From Ascarosepion bandense (Eukaryota > Mollusca > Cephalopoda > Sepiida > Sepiidae), in NCBI GenBank assembly GCA_037127315.1, contig JBBBDQ010001615.1:221001-285000 (forward strand): DNA of 64,000 bases, read 5' to 3'. The notes beneath the pieces were generated by a model, which saw only the letters and a list, made by a program, of their open reading frames with translations, had not been told where the DNA came from and searched no databases. Made by a program: the position numbers and the translations under genes. Each line of letters starts with the position of its first letter. Positions within the stretch are counted from its first letter, which is position 1. Below are positions 1-9,496 of the stretch, one piece after another.

Positions 1-515
1 TAAGAGCAAAAATATTAGAGGAGAGTGAAGAGAAGGGCGAACCAGTTAGAAAGGAGCAAGAGAACAGTTAGAAAGAAGTAAGAGAAGGATGAAAATACAT
101 GTGTGATGACAGTTGCGAAGGTGGAGAGAAAGGAAAGGATCTACGGGGTGGTGTGGAAAGAACTAGGGTCAAGTAGTTAAGAGATGAGGATTGACCTTGC
201 ATTTAAATTCCTGGAGGTTGTAGCCGTCAGGAAAGCAAGAATAAGGAAGTGAGTTCCACAGGCGGGAAGTGCGAGAAAAGAAGCTGCAGGAGTAGAATTG
301 TCGTCTGCATTTGGTTGATCTAACTGTGAATATGTGAGACCCAGTTGCCAGTCTGGTTGCTCGAGTAAACACCTGTTGCGGAGGCACCAGTGACTTACGT
401 TCGCTGTACAGAAGCCATGGAAGTATTTATAGAACAGACAAAGGGAAGCCACTTCTCGTCGGTGGGAAAGTGGCTGTAGTCTAGCCGCCAAGTCGGTACC
501 TATCACATTACTGAT
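1..515 (-). mobile_element. LINE-A (CR1/Rex1/Jockey-like) 3' fragment
   Basis: Decayed 3' end of the same LINE family as the long copy at 9.8-11.6 kb. In two minus-strand frames I read the family's C-terminal signature: a CLFYKYFHGFC block, then SRTSRLWNSLP and CFPDGYNLQEFKCKVN. A frameshift near 390-400 separates the halves, so it is not functional. The 3' terminus lies before base 1. Homology stops near 515, where an unrelated repeat begins, so this is a 5'-truncated insertion. Confidence 0.85.
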
Positions 516-690
516 TAGAGTTTGGACTTAAATTCAAATCTATTAAACTGTCATTTTGAAATATGCACCTGACGAATGCATAGCGCATGAAGCTCCGAGG
601 CGTGCTATAGACGTAGGATAATATATGTATTTATTAATATATATTATATAATACAGCTCCGTTCCTACATTGAGCACTGTTTTATTAACA
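516..690 (+). repeat. Dispersed repeat with a degenerate hammerhead-like core
   Basis: The segment shares a long stretch with 39140-39250: a TTAAACTGTCA block, then CACCTGACGA at 567-575, CTCCGAG and a run into AT-rich DNA. Near 667-690 is a CATTGAGCACTGTTTTATT block, which also appears in related form downstream of the hammerheads at 848 and 36519. The core CTGACGA fits the hammerhead pattern, but the second core element (GAAA) is altered, so it is probably a dead relative. Confidence 0.5.
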
Positions 691-835
691 CCTGAATAAC
701 GAAACTATATATATATGTATATATAAGGAACGAAGAGAATATTTACAGCGTTCAAAACATTTATGCAATACAGTACTCAATATAGTAATAGAGCAATAAA
801 CATTTATTATAAATTAGACTTTAGAACATGTACAA

Positions 836-906
836 ACTACGATCTACTACAAAAGCGTACATTTTGTTTCGACATTGAAAGAGCAATGTCTCATCAGGTA
901 CTTAGT
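836..906 (-). ncRNA. Hammerhead self-cleaving ribozyme
   Basis: On the minus strand the order is: stem I strand ending TAC (900-898), core CTGATGA (897-891), a perfect 7-bp stem II (890-884 with 877-871) closed by loop CTCTTT, core GAAA (870-867), a perfect 5-bp stem III CAAAA/TTTTG (866-862 with 854-850) with a 7-nt loop, then TA. The last stem III base plus TA gives a GUA cleavage triplet, predicted to cut between 848 and 847. GTA (847-845) re-pairs with TAC, and an outer ACT/AGT pair (906-904 with 838-836) extends stem I past an internal loop. All invariant hammerhead positions are present, including the A15.1-U16.1 pair. Type I ribozymes of this kind are known from Penelope-like elements and animal retrozymes. 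Confidence 0.85.
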
Positions 907-1330
907 AATGATGGCAATAAACGATATTTTTGAAAAGCTTGAAATATTGTAAAAATATACAGATATCAAATGTCTTATTATTCCATGAAAACTTTGACTT
1001 GTGTCCTACTTGGAATTAAAATACGAAGAAATATGAAAAAATCACATTAGCTGAAATTAAATAAAATGCAATAAAACACATTTAAGCCTACAAAATGCAA
1101 AAAAAAAAAATTAAACGGTGTCATAATATACAAAGGGAGGAAGATATTAATCTGAATGAAAAGAAAATGTAATCGATCTTTTAAGAAAATTCTCAAATAA
1201 ATTATCTGAATTGCCTGAGGAACATGTAAATAATACATTTTTTTTATTTTATACATAATCTAAAGTTTCATTTATAAATAGTATCCGGCAGTTCTTGGTG
1301 ATATGTCTTTAAACCTGTAAAAGACAATGA
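907..1330. other. AT-rich sequence, no recognisable gene
   Basis: Very AT-rich DNA with A- and T-runs. I see no reverse-transcriptase, transposase or SINE signature. It lies just 5' of the hammerhead on the minus strand and could be part of the same element. Confidence 0.5.
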
Positions 1331-1332
1331 TG

Positions 1333-2215
1333 TGTCGTTTCAACGGATCTGTTCAACTTGTACAGTGAGAATATTTTGAGGACTCTAGATGCTATGCCAG
1401 GATTTGTAATCGGAGGTCACAATTTGAACAACATAAGATGCGCAGATGATACACTGCTGATTGCAGACACGGAAAGGAAACTACAAGACCTCCTACAAAA
1501 GGAAGCTGTGGAGAGTGACAAGAAAGGACTGCAAATAAACTGCAAGAAAACCGAATGCATGATCATCAGCAAAAAGAGCAGCCCGAAATGCCAAATACAG
1601 ATGGGGGATACTAGAATCAAGCAGGTACAAAAATTTAAGTACCTAGGAACAGGAGATGGAAAGTGTAACACAGAGATCCAAAGGCGAATTGGCATGGTGA
1701 AGGACGCGTTCCAGAAGCTGTGTAAAGTACTAAGACACAGGAAACTTTCACTAGAAACAAGGAAGAGGGTACTGGATTACTATGTGATGTCGGTTCTTCA
1801 ATATAGCAGTGAAAGACAATATCATCAAAGACCAAGGAAAAACTTGAAGCAGCGGGAATGTGGTTCTACAGAAGGATGCTGCAGATATCATGGACCAAGC
1901 ATGTGAACAATGATGAGGTGTTGGAAAGAATGGCAAGGAAAAGAAAATTAATAGTGAGCATCAGGAAGAGAGAAAACTGAAGTTTCTGGGATATGCAATG
2001 AGGAAGGAAGGCTTGGAGAACTTGATACTGACAGGCAAGATAGAGGGGAAAAGAGACAGAGGAAGTGTCGCATATAACAAATTTGAAGGGCCTGATCAGT
2101 TGGATGACGGAACAGAGGTTGCGTGGTGTAACAGGAGAACACGTGCTAAGAGCCACCAGGGATAGGGACACGTGAAAAGCCATGATCGCCTACGTCCTTA
2201 AAGGACAGGGCATAA
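1333..2215 (+). mobile_element. RTE-like LINE fragment (reverse-transcriptase C-terminal half)
   Basis: Begins inside the reverse transcriptase at the [13 protein letters not shown] block. It continues through the metal-binding motif in altered form (CADDTLLIAD instead of [10 protein letters not shown]), then KYLG, IRRRIGM-like, [13 protein letters not shown] and RRMLRIS-like blocks split over frames. The last part resembles a LINE C-terminus ending with AGGACAGGGCATAAAGAAG. Both ends are missing coding sequence and there are frameshifts near 1810 and 1900, so it is a pseudogene. Confidence 0.85.
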
Positions 2216-2289
2216 AGAAGTAAAATAAGAAGAAGTAGCATTGAATTATATGAAGTGGTTGGTTAGATCTGCTCGTCAAGGAGACATTT

Positions 2290-2462
2290 TGTAGCAATTG
2301 GTTTAATAGCAGGACATATTGGGTTCTGTAGCCATTGTTGCCAACCAGTCTACCGCAGTAAGAAATGGAAATCTACTGCGGGAAATTTTCTGCCTAGTCT
2401 CTTTCGAGGCTTAATCGAACAAGTGTGTATCACGTATGGCACTTACTTGCTTTACTGATCAC
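2290..2462 (+). mobile_element. Octopus-type tRNA-derived SINE, 3' part
   Basis: Matches the 3' half of the SINE seen complete at 37670-37960: ACAnATTGGGTTCT, CAACCAGTCTACCGCAG, then GTATCACGTATGGCACTTA. The tRNA-like head is missing, as expected of a 5'-truncated retroposon. Confidence 0.8.
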
Positions 2463-2754
2463 CCAAGTCAAGGTAAAAAAACACTAAGATGCAAGGGGTA
2501 ACACAGTATGGAATAATAAGGAACAATAACATTAATAATGAGCTTATAAGCAAGAAGTGTGAGAAAAGAAACTTAACACAGAACTTACGACCACACCTAT
2601 CCAGCTGAAATAGAAATTAATGAGATCTTGACGATAGTTTAGTCCTGAGTTTGAATTCATAAAGTTTAGGTACAAACAGCGAAAAGCACATCCGAAAAAT
2701 TACCATAAAGCAATTCATAAAAAAAGGCATAGAGAGGTAACTTTATGGCAGTGG

Positions 2755-2935
2755 GTCATTCACTTAAGTGCCATACGTGATACACGCTAGGGCGATCATG
2801 TCTCTTTCGAGACATGACTGACTGGGCAGAAGATTATCCCGCAGTATGTTGCCATTGCTTTCTGCGGTAGACTGGTTGCCGACCAAGGCTATAGAACCCA
2901 ATCTATCCTGCCATCTAACTCATAGCTGGAGGAAG
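2755..2935 (-). mobile_element. tRNA-derived SINE, 3' part
   Basis: Reverse-oriented SINE 3' half. It starts with the tail AAGTGCCATACGTGATAC and runs through CGAGACATGACTGACTGG and TAGACTGGTTGCC to the AACTCATAGCTGGAGG region. The head is absent. Confidence 0.8.
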
Positions 2936-3056
2936 AAGAAATATATTATATTACATTATTATATTAAGTATAATTAGTGGGGGATCAGTTTATTACGTCA
3001 TAACAATAGAAAATTGAACCTCCATTTTGTGACCTGTAGAAACCTTATATTCAGTC

Positions 3057-3340
3057 CGTCATTGAAGTGCCATACGTGAAACAGGCTTGGGTGATCATGT
3101 CTCGAAAGAGACATGACTGACTGGGCAGAAGATTATCCCGCAGTATGTTGCCATTACTTTTTGCGGTACACTGGTTGCCAGACAAGGTGACAGAACCCAA
3201 TCTGACCGTTATTTAACCCATAACTGGAGGAAAGAGACGGATTAATACTTTTCCCAAGGGTATTTGTGCGTAAGTGAATGCAAGGAATTCAACTGGAATT
3301 CGAACTCGGTTCCCCGATTTGTCGTTCTGTCATTTCGCAT
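3057..3340 (-). mobile_element. tRNA-derived SINE, almost complete
   Basis: Reverse-oriented SINE carrying the tail, the middle and the B-box region (RC of GGAATTCGAACTCGG near 3298). It stops within the tRNA-like head before the A box. Together with the copies at 2755 and 3507 it forms a local SINE cluster. Confidence 0.8.
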
Positions 3341-3506
3341 CATGTCAGATGAGAACCCTAGCCCAAGAATATGCAACAAGTAAATTTCTTAGACGCTAGC
3401 ATCAGACATGCTAATGGAAAAGAGAAAGATATCTATCGGATGATTAACAGTTAGAAGCTTAGTTTTCGGATGAGTGAAAATTGACAAGTCATATTTTACC
3501 CCAGAT

Positions 3507-3643
3507 AGGCGTTGGGGTACAGCAGATAACGGCTCGTAATAAGAACTAGTAGATCCGAGTTCGAATTCCAGTTGAATTCCTTGCATTCACTTACGCGCAA
3601 TTACCCTTGGAAATTGTATTAATCGCCCTCTTCCTTCCAGCTA
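3507..3643 (+). mobile_element. tRNA-derived SINE head, joined to 5S-like sequence
   Basis: Contains the tRNA-like head (degenerate A box near 3513, B-box GAGTTCGAATTCCAG at 3557-3571) and the body as far as CTTCCTTCCAGCTAA. At 3644-3646 it switches directly into a 5S rRNA-like sequence instead of continuing into the usual SINE body. Confidence 0.75.
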
Positions 3644-3645
3644 AG

Positions 3646-3765
3646 GCTTATGGCCATATTACGTTGAATACACTGATTCTCGCTCGATCACCGAAGTTAA
3701 GCAACGTTGAGCCTGGTCAGTACTTAAATGGGTGACCGCATGGGAATACAAGGTGCTGTAAGCGT
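3646..3765 (+). rRNA. 5S rRNA copy (near full length, probably dispersed or pseudogene)
   Basis: 120 bp that follow the animal 5S rRNA pattern from end to end: 5' GCTTATGGCCATATTACG, the box A region GAAGTTAAGCAACGTTGAGC, the intermediate element AAATGGGTGACC, box C CATGGGAATACAAGGTG and 3' GCTGTAAGC. The first and last bases can pair (GCTTA with TAAGC) to form helix I. It differs from typical animal 5S at perhaps 15 sites and lacks a strong downstream T-run. It sits between two SINE pieces rather than in an rDNA array. I take it as a retro-copy or decayed 5S gene, though transcription cannot be excluded. Confidence 0.78.
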
Positions 3766-3776
3766 TTAGTGATGCA

Positions 3777-3925
3777 TGTGTGTTGTGGTGCAGTGGATAT
3801 CGGCTCGGAAAGAGAAATCGGTGAGCCGAGTTCGAATTCCAGTTAAATACACTACATTCACTTAAGCACTGGTACCCTTGAGAAAGGTATTAAACCTTCT
3901 CTTCAGTTATGGGTTAAATAACAAG
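3777..3925 (+). mobile_element. tRNA-derived SINE, 5' part
   Basis: Full tRNA-like head: A-box-like TGGTGCAGTGG, ATCGGCTCGG, and B box GAGTTCGAATTCCAG. The body then runs to CTTCAGTTATGGGTTAAAT, where homology stops. The A and B boxes are the internal RNA polymerase III promoter of this SINE class. Confidence 0.85.
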
Positions 3926-4120
3926 TGTAGGACTTGGGGGCCCTTCTCTTAAAAATCAAATCCCAATGAATCTTGATACTCGAAAAGAAAAAAAGTATTA
4001 CTAGACACAAAACTTAAATAAAAACAACAATAAAAAGAAAAAGGTATTACCAGTAATAAATAAATAAAAATTTAGTTGGCAATAAAATATGTCATAAAAA
4101 CAAAACAACCAACCAACCTT

Positions 4121-4297
4121 CCAGCTAGGGGTTGAATAGCAGGACACATAGGGTTCTATAGCCTTGGTTGGCAAGCAATCTACCGCAGAACGTAATGGCA
4201 AACTAATGCGGAAAAATCTACTGCCTACTTAGTCATGTCTCTTTCAAGATACGATCGCCCAATCGTGTATCAAGTATGGCACTTAACTGACTGAACA
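4121..4297 (+). mobile_element. tRNA-derived SINE, 3' part
   Basis: SINE 3' half from the GTTGAATAGCAGGACA region through the ATCTACCGCAG and CATGTCTCTTTC blocks to the terminal GGCACTTAACTGACTGAA. Head missing. Confidence 0.8.
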
Positions 4298-4369
4298 ACG
4301 TTCTTGAGGTCGTTTCGACACCAGCTACCGTTTTGATCTTATAAGAGTGATTAACCTTATAAGGAGTAA

Positions 4370-4490
4370 ATGGTTTTGTTGGCAGCGTAGATTCCAAGTT
4401 CAAAGCTGATGTCATCTGGAAGGCCGTTAATGAAAATCAACGAAGGACCATGGATAAGACCCTGGGGTACACCCGCGTTACTAAGAAAGA
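4370..4490 (-). mobile_element. LINE-A reverse-transcriptase fragment
   Basis: The minus-strand translation reads NAGVPQG, then an IFINGLPDDIS block and IYAAN, where the family has YADD. This matches the segment of the long LINE-A copy between AGVPRGSILGPTLF and MYADD. The metal-binding aspartates are lost, so it is dead. It is an isolated internal fragment. Confidence 0.7.
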
Positions 4491-4659
4491 AGACGATGAC
4501 TATAAACTACATCCAGCAGCAAGCCCTCTTATAATAAGTTTGGGAACACGTCTTAATTGCTTTTGTTCCCAGGTTTACTGTGACCCGGGGTGGTATCGCA
4601 TATTATGGTTCCAGCTATCAGCAAAGAGTAGACCTTCAAACAAATGCAAACTACTATGA

Positions 4660-4915
4660 AATTATAGCAATACCTACTTATAATAAATATACTAGCAATA
4701 CGTTTTTACATTTACAAAATTACCAACAATACGCTTTTATAATAAAATGACCAGAATTTCATTTTATAGTAGAATTACCAACAATACATATTATCTGTAG
4801 TGGAACCCATAAAATTGTTAGATTTCGGCATTACATTTAATGTCGAAATTTTATGGGTTTATAATATTTATGGGGTTTTAATCATAGAGGTTGATATGCC
4901 ACTAAACGAAATCAA
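4660..4915. repeat. Unclassified dispersed repeat with a strong hairpin
   Basis: Has 2-3 degenerate internal repeats of an ATTACCAACAATAC unit and ends with AGAGGTTGATATGCCACT. The same ending occurs at 23053-23082 and 48055-48080. At 4803-4863 is an imperfect inverted repeat with a 13-bp arm AACCCATAAAATT and a second paired block around TTTCGGCATT. No coding sequence. Confidence 0.5.
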
Positions 4916-4931
4916 CCAACCAAGCACAGGT

Positions 4932-5395
4932 ATTTTTTTTTAATCATCTCACCCCAAGCAAGGCATTCCACTGCCACTATTGCGCATGGGGCTACATAGG
5001 GGAAGGTAAAGAGAAGGAGTGGATAGACATAGGGAATGTCAGGAGAAAGGTGACAGATGAGTAAGGATAGCGAGGATGAGGGTTGGGCAGATGGGAAGAG
5101 TGTTTGATAGAATGGGAGCAGGTTAGTGTGTTAGGAGGTGTGTATTGACCTTACATTTAAACTCCTGGAGATTGTAGCCGTCGGAGAAGCAATCGTTTGG
5201 AAGAGAATTCCACAGTCAGGAAGTGCGAGGAAAGAAACTGTTGGAGTAGAAGTTACGGCTGCATTTTATCGGTTTCACTGTAAAAGGGTGGGATCTAGTT
5301 GCTAATCTAGTATCTCGTGCAAATTCGTATTTAGGGGGCACCAGTGATCTAAGTTCATCGGAGCAGAAGGTATTGCTTTACGAGGATCTATTTTA
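4932..5395 (-). mobile_element. LINE-A 3' end
   Basis: Starts with the 3' A-tail (T-run on this strand) and the family terminus TCACCCCAAGCAAGGCATTCCACTGCC. It continues through the 3' UTR into the C-terminal coding region (RC of TTACATTTAAACTCCTGGAGATT). It is 5'-truncated near 5395, with coding disrupted by stops. Confidence 0.85.
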
Positions 5396-5469
5396 ATCAT
5401 TTCACCGCAAAGGAGATATTTATCGTTAGAGAATGAGGAAATATGCAATTAATGAGTGTAGGTAATAAA

Positions 5470-5760
5470 AAAAATTAACGTGATTGTATTTCGAGATCAA
5501 AGTTGACTGGGGAGCAGAAAGCAGGTAAAGAATATCACAAGGAAGAGTTTGGTAGAAAAAAAACTCTTAGCATAGCACCTACAATTAAATATAACCAATT
5601 CAACTGTAAAATGCTGCTAATCTAGTACAGCACTTCAAAAAGTTGAAGTACCATACAGATAAGTTCATCAGAACAGTTGTTATGAGAGTATTGATAGAAA
5701 AGATAAAGAGACGCTATGTAGAAAAAAAGCCTAAATCCGAAATGTCAGGTGAGGACCAAT
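5470..5760 (-). mobile_element. Highly decayed LINE-A relative
   Basis: Weak similarity to the LINE-A C-terminus and to the decayed copy at 52190-52372 (shared GATCAAAGTTGACTG and TCTAGCC/AACTGTAAAAT blocks). Too diverged to read a frame. Confidence 0.4.
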
Positions 5761-5774
5761 AACATTGCAGATTC

Positions 5775-6320
5775 TTTTTTTGATTTTTTTTATCATCATA
5801 TTGCCCAAAGCAAGGTATTTTACTGCCATGTTTTGCAGGGGGTTACATAGAAGGAAGTTATGAGGAAAAGTGAAAGGTTATAGGGGGTGTCAGGAAGTGG
5901 GTAAGAGAAGGGTGAGAATACTGCTGAGAGTAGAGTGGACGGAGAAAGAAGCATGAGAGAGAGAGAGGATGCAAGTTAGTGAAATAGAAGATGACTATTG
6001 ACTTTACATTTAAATTCTCGGGGAATTTCACAGGCGGGAAGTGCGAGAAAAGAAGCTGTTGGAGTAGAATTTTCCTGAATTTCAACTGGATTGAAAGAAG
6101 TCTGGTTGCCAACTTAGTCTACCCTGCTATTTTCGTACCTTTCTCGAAGTCATCAGCGAGACTTGATGAGAAGAAGGTGATGGAGTAGAATTTGCGTATA
6201 CATTTTATTGGTTTCACAGTAAAAGTGTGAGCCCTAGTTGCTAATCTTATGGCTCGAGTAAATTCATTTATGGGGGCACTAGTGAGCTCAGTTCATCTGA
6301 ACGTAAGCCGTGAAAGTTTA
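5775..6320 (-). mobile_element. LINE-A 3' end, two pieces
   Basis: First piece 5775-6090: tail, 3' UTR and C-terminal coding. Second piece from about 6170: the AGTAGAATTTGCGTATACATTTTATTGG block through TGAGCTCAGTTCATC. The overlap of the two pieces around the AGAAGCTGTTGGAGTAGAATTT block suggests a small internal duplication or two adjacent insertions. Confidence 0.75.
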
Positions 6321-6424
6321 AAAAGAAAATTAAATGATTAAAAATAATCTCTAGATATATACTAGGAACACCAGATCAGATGTCGCTGCAGTATTAATGG
6401 CAATGACGAATGATAGACTTATAA

Positions 6425-7403
6425 ATATTTAAGACTAGCATTCGACAAAATACGAAACAAAGAATTGATGGAAATGCTAGGCAACCTCGACATTTTCAGC
6501 AAAGACATAAGATTTGTTATTGGAGGCCACAACCTGAACAACATAAGATACGCAGACGATACAGTACTGATTGCGAACACGGACAGGTAACGACCTCAGT
6601 AGATATACAAAGATAGAAAAAGGCGTAAGACAAGGATGTGTCTTTTCACCGGATTTGTTCAACCTATACAGCGAGAATATTTTGAGGACCCTAGATGACA
6701 CACCAGGATTTGTTATTGGAGGCCACAACCTGAACAACATAAGATACGCAGACGATACAGTACTGATTGCGGACACGGAAAGGAAACTGCAAGATCTCAT
6801 ACAGAAAGTAGCAGTGGAGAGTGACAAGAAGGGACTACAAATAAACTTTAAGAAAACTGAGTGCATGGTCATCAGCAAAAGATACAACCCAAAATGCCAA
6901 ATACAGGTGTGGGATAACAGAATCAAACAAGTCCAAGAATTTAAGTACCTAGGAAGTGTTCTAACAGGGGATGGAAAGTGCGACACGGAGATCCGAAGGC
7001 GAATTGGCATGGCAAAGGACGCGTTCCAGAAGATGAGCAAAATACTAACACACAGGAAAATCTCAATAGAAACGAAGAAAAGAGTGCTAGACTGCTACGT
7101 GATGTCAGTTCTTCAATACGGCTGTGAATGCTGGACAATATCATCGAAAATGAGGACAAAACTAGAAGCGGCCGAAATGTGGTTCTACAGAAGGATGCTA
7201 CGGATATCGTGGACCGAGCATACAAGCAACGACGAAGTGTTAGAAAGAATGGCAACAAAAAGGGAATTGATGCTGAGAATCAGGAAGAGACAACTGAAGT
7301 TCATGGGACACGCAATGAGGAAGGAGAGCCTGGAGAACCTGATACTGACTGGACAGATAGAAGGAAGGAGAGACAGAGGAAGACAGCGGATAACATATTT
7401 GCA
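6425..7403 (+). mobile_element. RTE-like LINE fragment, best-preserved copy
   Basis: Covers the reverse transcriptase from motif A (AFDKIRNKELMEMLGNLDIF near 6447-6505) to the C-terminal [17 protein letters not shown] block. About 78 bp covering the [16 protein letters not shown] block occur twice in direct orientation (6508-6586 and 6703-6781), so the first copy interrupts the frame between motif A and the rest. The 3' end is cut near 7403, just before a Helitron-like element. Confidence 0.88.
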
Positions 7404-7437
7404 CTTTTCTCACCAGAATCTATCTAAACTTATTTAG
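6571..7437 (+). pseudogene. RTE-like reverse transcriptase, C-terminal ORF remnant (288 codons)
   Basis: The open frame encodes the palm and thumb part of a non-LTR reverse transcriptase. Visible landmarks are [13 protein letters not shown] (residues 18-30), YADD (59-62), KFKYLGS-like [50 protein letters not shown] and [15 protein letters not shown]. The protein would copy element RNA at the target site. The N-terminal endonuclease and the first palm motifs are missing, and the last 11 codons are unrelated downstream DNA. The first ATG is therefore not a native start and the frame cannot make an active enzyme. Confidence 0.85.
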
Positions 7438-7748
7438 AAATGGAACTTTGTCTGTGTCTGTGTCTGTGTCTGTGTGTCTGTGTGTCCGTTACCTATAGAC
7501 TCTGAAACGGCTGAACCGATTTTCTTGAAAATTTACACAGTTGTACTATAAGCATCTGCGAGTGTTCTTAGCTAGGTTTTGTGTCAAAGTACCCCCGATA
7601 AATATCGAAAATCGATAATCGAAAAAATCGGATTATAAAAGGAGTGGTCCGATTTTAATCAAATTTGTTACACTCATAGACAAAGACATAAGAAACGATA
7701 TTCAGAATTTCATGGTTGCAGTTCTTACAATAGTGCAGACAATCGATA

Positions 7749-7796
<48 letters not shown>

Positions 7797-8181
7797 CAAG
7801 ATGTTAGTGTGTGTGTCTGTTTATCTGCCTGTATGTCTGTATTTTTTTCAGCCCTTTTATTTTAGTTTTTGCTTCGGGTTTGGCTCTAAGTAGGTATAAT
7901 TGTAGTTCTTAGTCTCAGCCGTGATACCATTTACTCAGAGGACTTATTTTGCCTTCAAAATTCAGTTTACGACGAAAAAACCTATTTGATATCGATACCA
8001 GAAAATCAAAATTTGACTTACATCCATTCATTTTTCTTTCAATCTAGTGTTTTGCTTTAACTGTGAACAAATATTACTTTTTAGTCTTTCATGCCAACGT
8101 CTAAAGTGTTTGAGCTCCAGGACCATGGATTAGTTTTAAAGATTTCATTACACTCGAGCAACGCTGAGCTATACTACTAGT
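7427..8181 (+). mobile_element. Helitron-like non-autonomous element, copy A (HINE-type)
   Basis: About 755 bp, shared with copies near 39.5, 43.1, 46.5 and 47.3 kb. It begins AACTTATTTAnAAATGGAAC and carries a TGTC/TGTG microsatellite, the block GGCTGAACCGATTTTCTTGA, and an internal (AT)n at about 7751-7793. It ends ATTACACTCGAGCAACGCTGAG followed by CTATACTACTAG. The 3' short hairpin followed by a CTAGT-like end and the internal microsatellite match Helitron2/Helentron-derived elements. No Rep/Helicase coding is present. It abuts the truncated 3' end of the RTE fragment. Confidence 0.75.
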
Positions 8182-8242
8182 CTAAATATAAAGGTTGGTT
8201 AGTGATAATGAAAGCGCTCTTATTTAATAAAGTAATATATGT

Positions 8243-9165
8243 TAAGAATGTGTCTTTTCACCGGATCTGTTCAACTTATACAACGATAATATTTTGAGGA
8301 CCCTAGATGCTAAGCCAGGATTTGTTATCGGAGGCCACAATTTGAACAACATAAGGTAAGCAGATGATACAGTGCTGATTGGAGATACGGAAAGAAAACT
8401 ACAAGACCTTCTACAGAAGGCAACCGAAGAGAGTAATAAGAAAGGACTACAAATAAACTGCAAGAAAACCGAATGCATGGTAATCAGAAAAAAGAGCAAC
8501 CCAAAATGCCAAATACTGGTGGGGGATACGAGAATCAAGCAGGTACAAAAATTTAAATACCTGGGAAGTGTTCTACCAGAAGACGAAAAGTGCGACACAG
8601 ATATCCGAAGGCGAATTGGCATGGCGAAGGACGTGTTCTAGAAGCTGTGTAATGTACTATGACACAGGAAAATTTCCCTACAGTAGAAACAAAGAAGAGA
8701 GTGCTAGATTGCGATGTGATGTTAGTTCCTCAATACGGCATTGAATGCTGAAAAATATCATCGAAGGTGAGAAAAAAAACTTGAAGCAGCAGAAATGTAG
8801 TTTTACAGAAGGATGCTGTGGATACCATGGACCGAACATGTGAGCAATGATGAGGTTTTAGAAAGAATAGCAACGAGAAGAAAACTAATAGTGAGCATCA
8901 GGAAGAGACAACTAAAATTCCTGGGACATGCAACGAGGAAGAAGAGCTTGGAGAACCTGATACTGACAGGCCAGATAGATGGAAAAAAGAGACAGATGAA
9001 GGCAGCGGATAACATATTTGAAGGGGCTGATCAGGTGGATGACGGAACGAGAGTTGAGTGGGGTAACAGGAGAAAACACATTAAGAGCCACCAGGGATAG
9101 GAACACGTGAAAAGCCATGATTGCCTACGCCCGGAAGGGAAAAGGCACATAGACGAAGAAAAATA
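8243..9165 (+). mobile_element. RTE-like LINE fragment
   Basis: Starts at the [12 protein letters not shown] block and runs through VADDTVLI-like sequence (GGAGATACGG region), KYLGSVLPEDEKCDTDIRRRIGM, a decayed middle with stops near 8640 and 8750-8800, then [24 protein letters not shown] and the 3' terminus AAGGGAAAAGGCACATAG. A pseudogene in at least three frames; both strongly conserved ORF pieces belong to it. Confidence 0.85.
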
Positions 9166-9274
9166 TCAACTTTGCAAAACTGAATATTACTAGCTTTGAA
9201 ACGAACCGGAAACGAAGACGACGACCCCTACTTGGAATTATTTCTATTTCTGTACAAAGAACTTAGAATTAGTT

Positions 9275-9400
9275 TCCTTAATAAGTTAACCCCAAGGGAG
9301 GCATGAGTGCAACTAGTGCGCAAAAGGTTACAGTAAGAAAAAATAAGGAAACAAGAATCAGAAGAGAATTCCACAGGCGGGAATAATATAATAATAATAT
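9275..9400 (-). mobile_element. LINE-A tail fragments
   Basis: Two short pieces: the terminus ACCCCAAGGGAGGCATGAGTGC (9286-9310) and GAGAATTCCACAGGCGGG (9364-9381). The intervening 3' UTR is deleted. Confidence 0.6.
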
Positions 9401-9455
9401 ATGCACTTTAGAAAGGAATAAAAAAATATACTTAGAACAACCAACTGAAAACAGA

Positions 9456-9459
<4 letters not shown>

Positions 9460-9491
<32 letters not shown>
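9460..9491. repeat. (AT)n microsatellite
   Basis: Uninterrupted TA dinucleotides. Other AT arrays of similar length in this window: 7751-7793, 9723-9751, 11862-11901, 25768-25793, 26440-26590, 36653-36692, 36834-36859, 45756-45802 and 47781-47812. Confidence 0.95.
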
Positions 9492-9493
<2 letters not shown>

Positions 9494-9496
9494 AGG

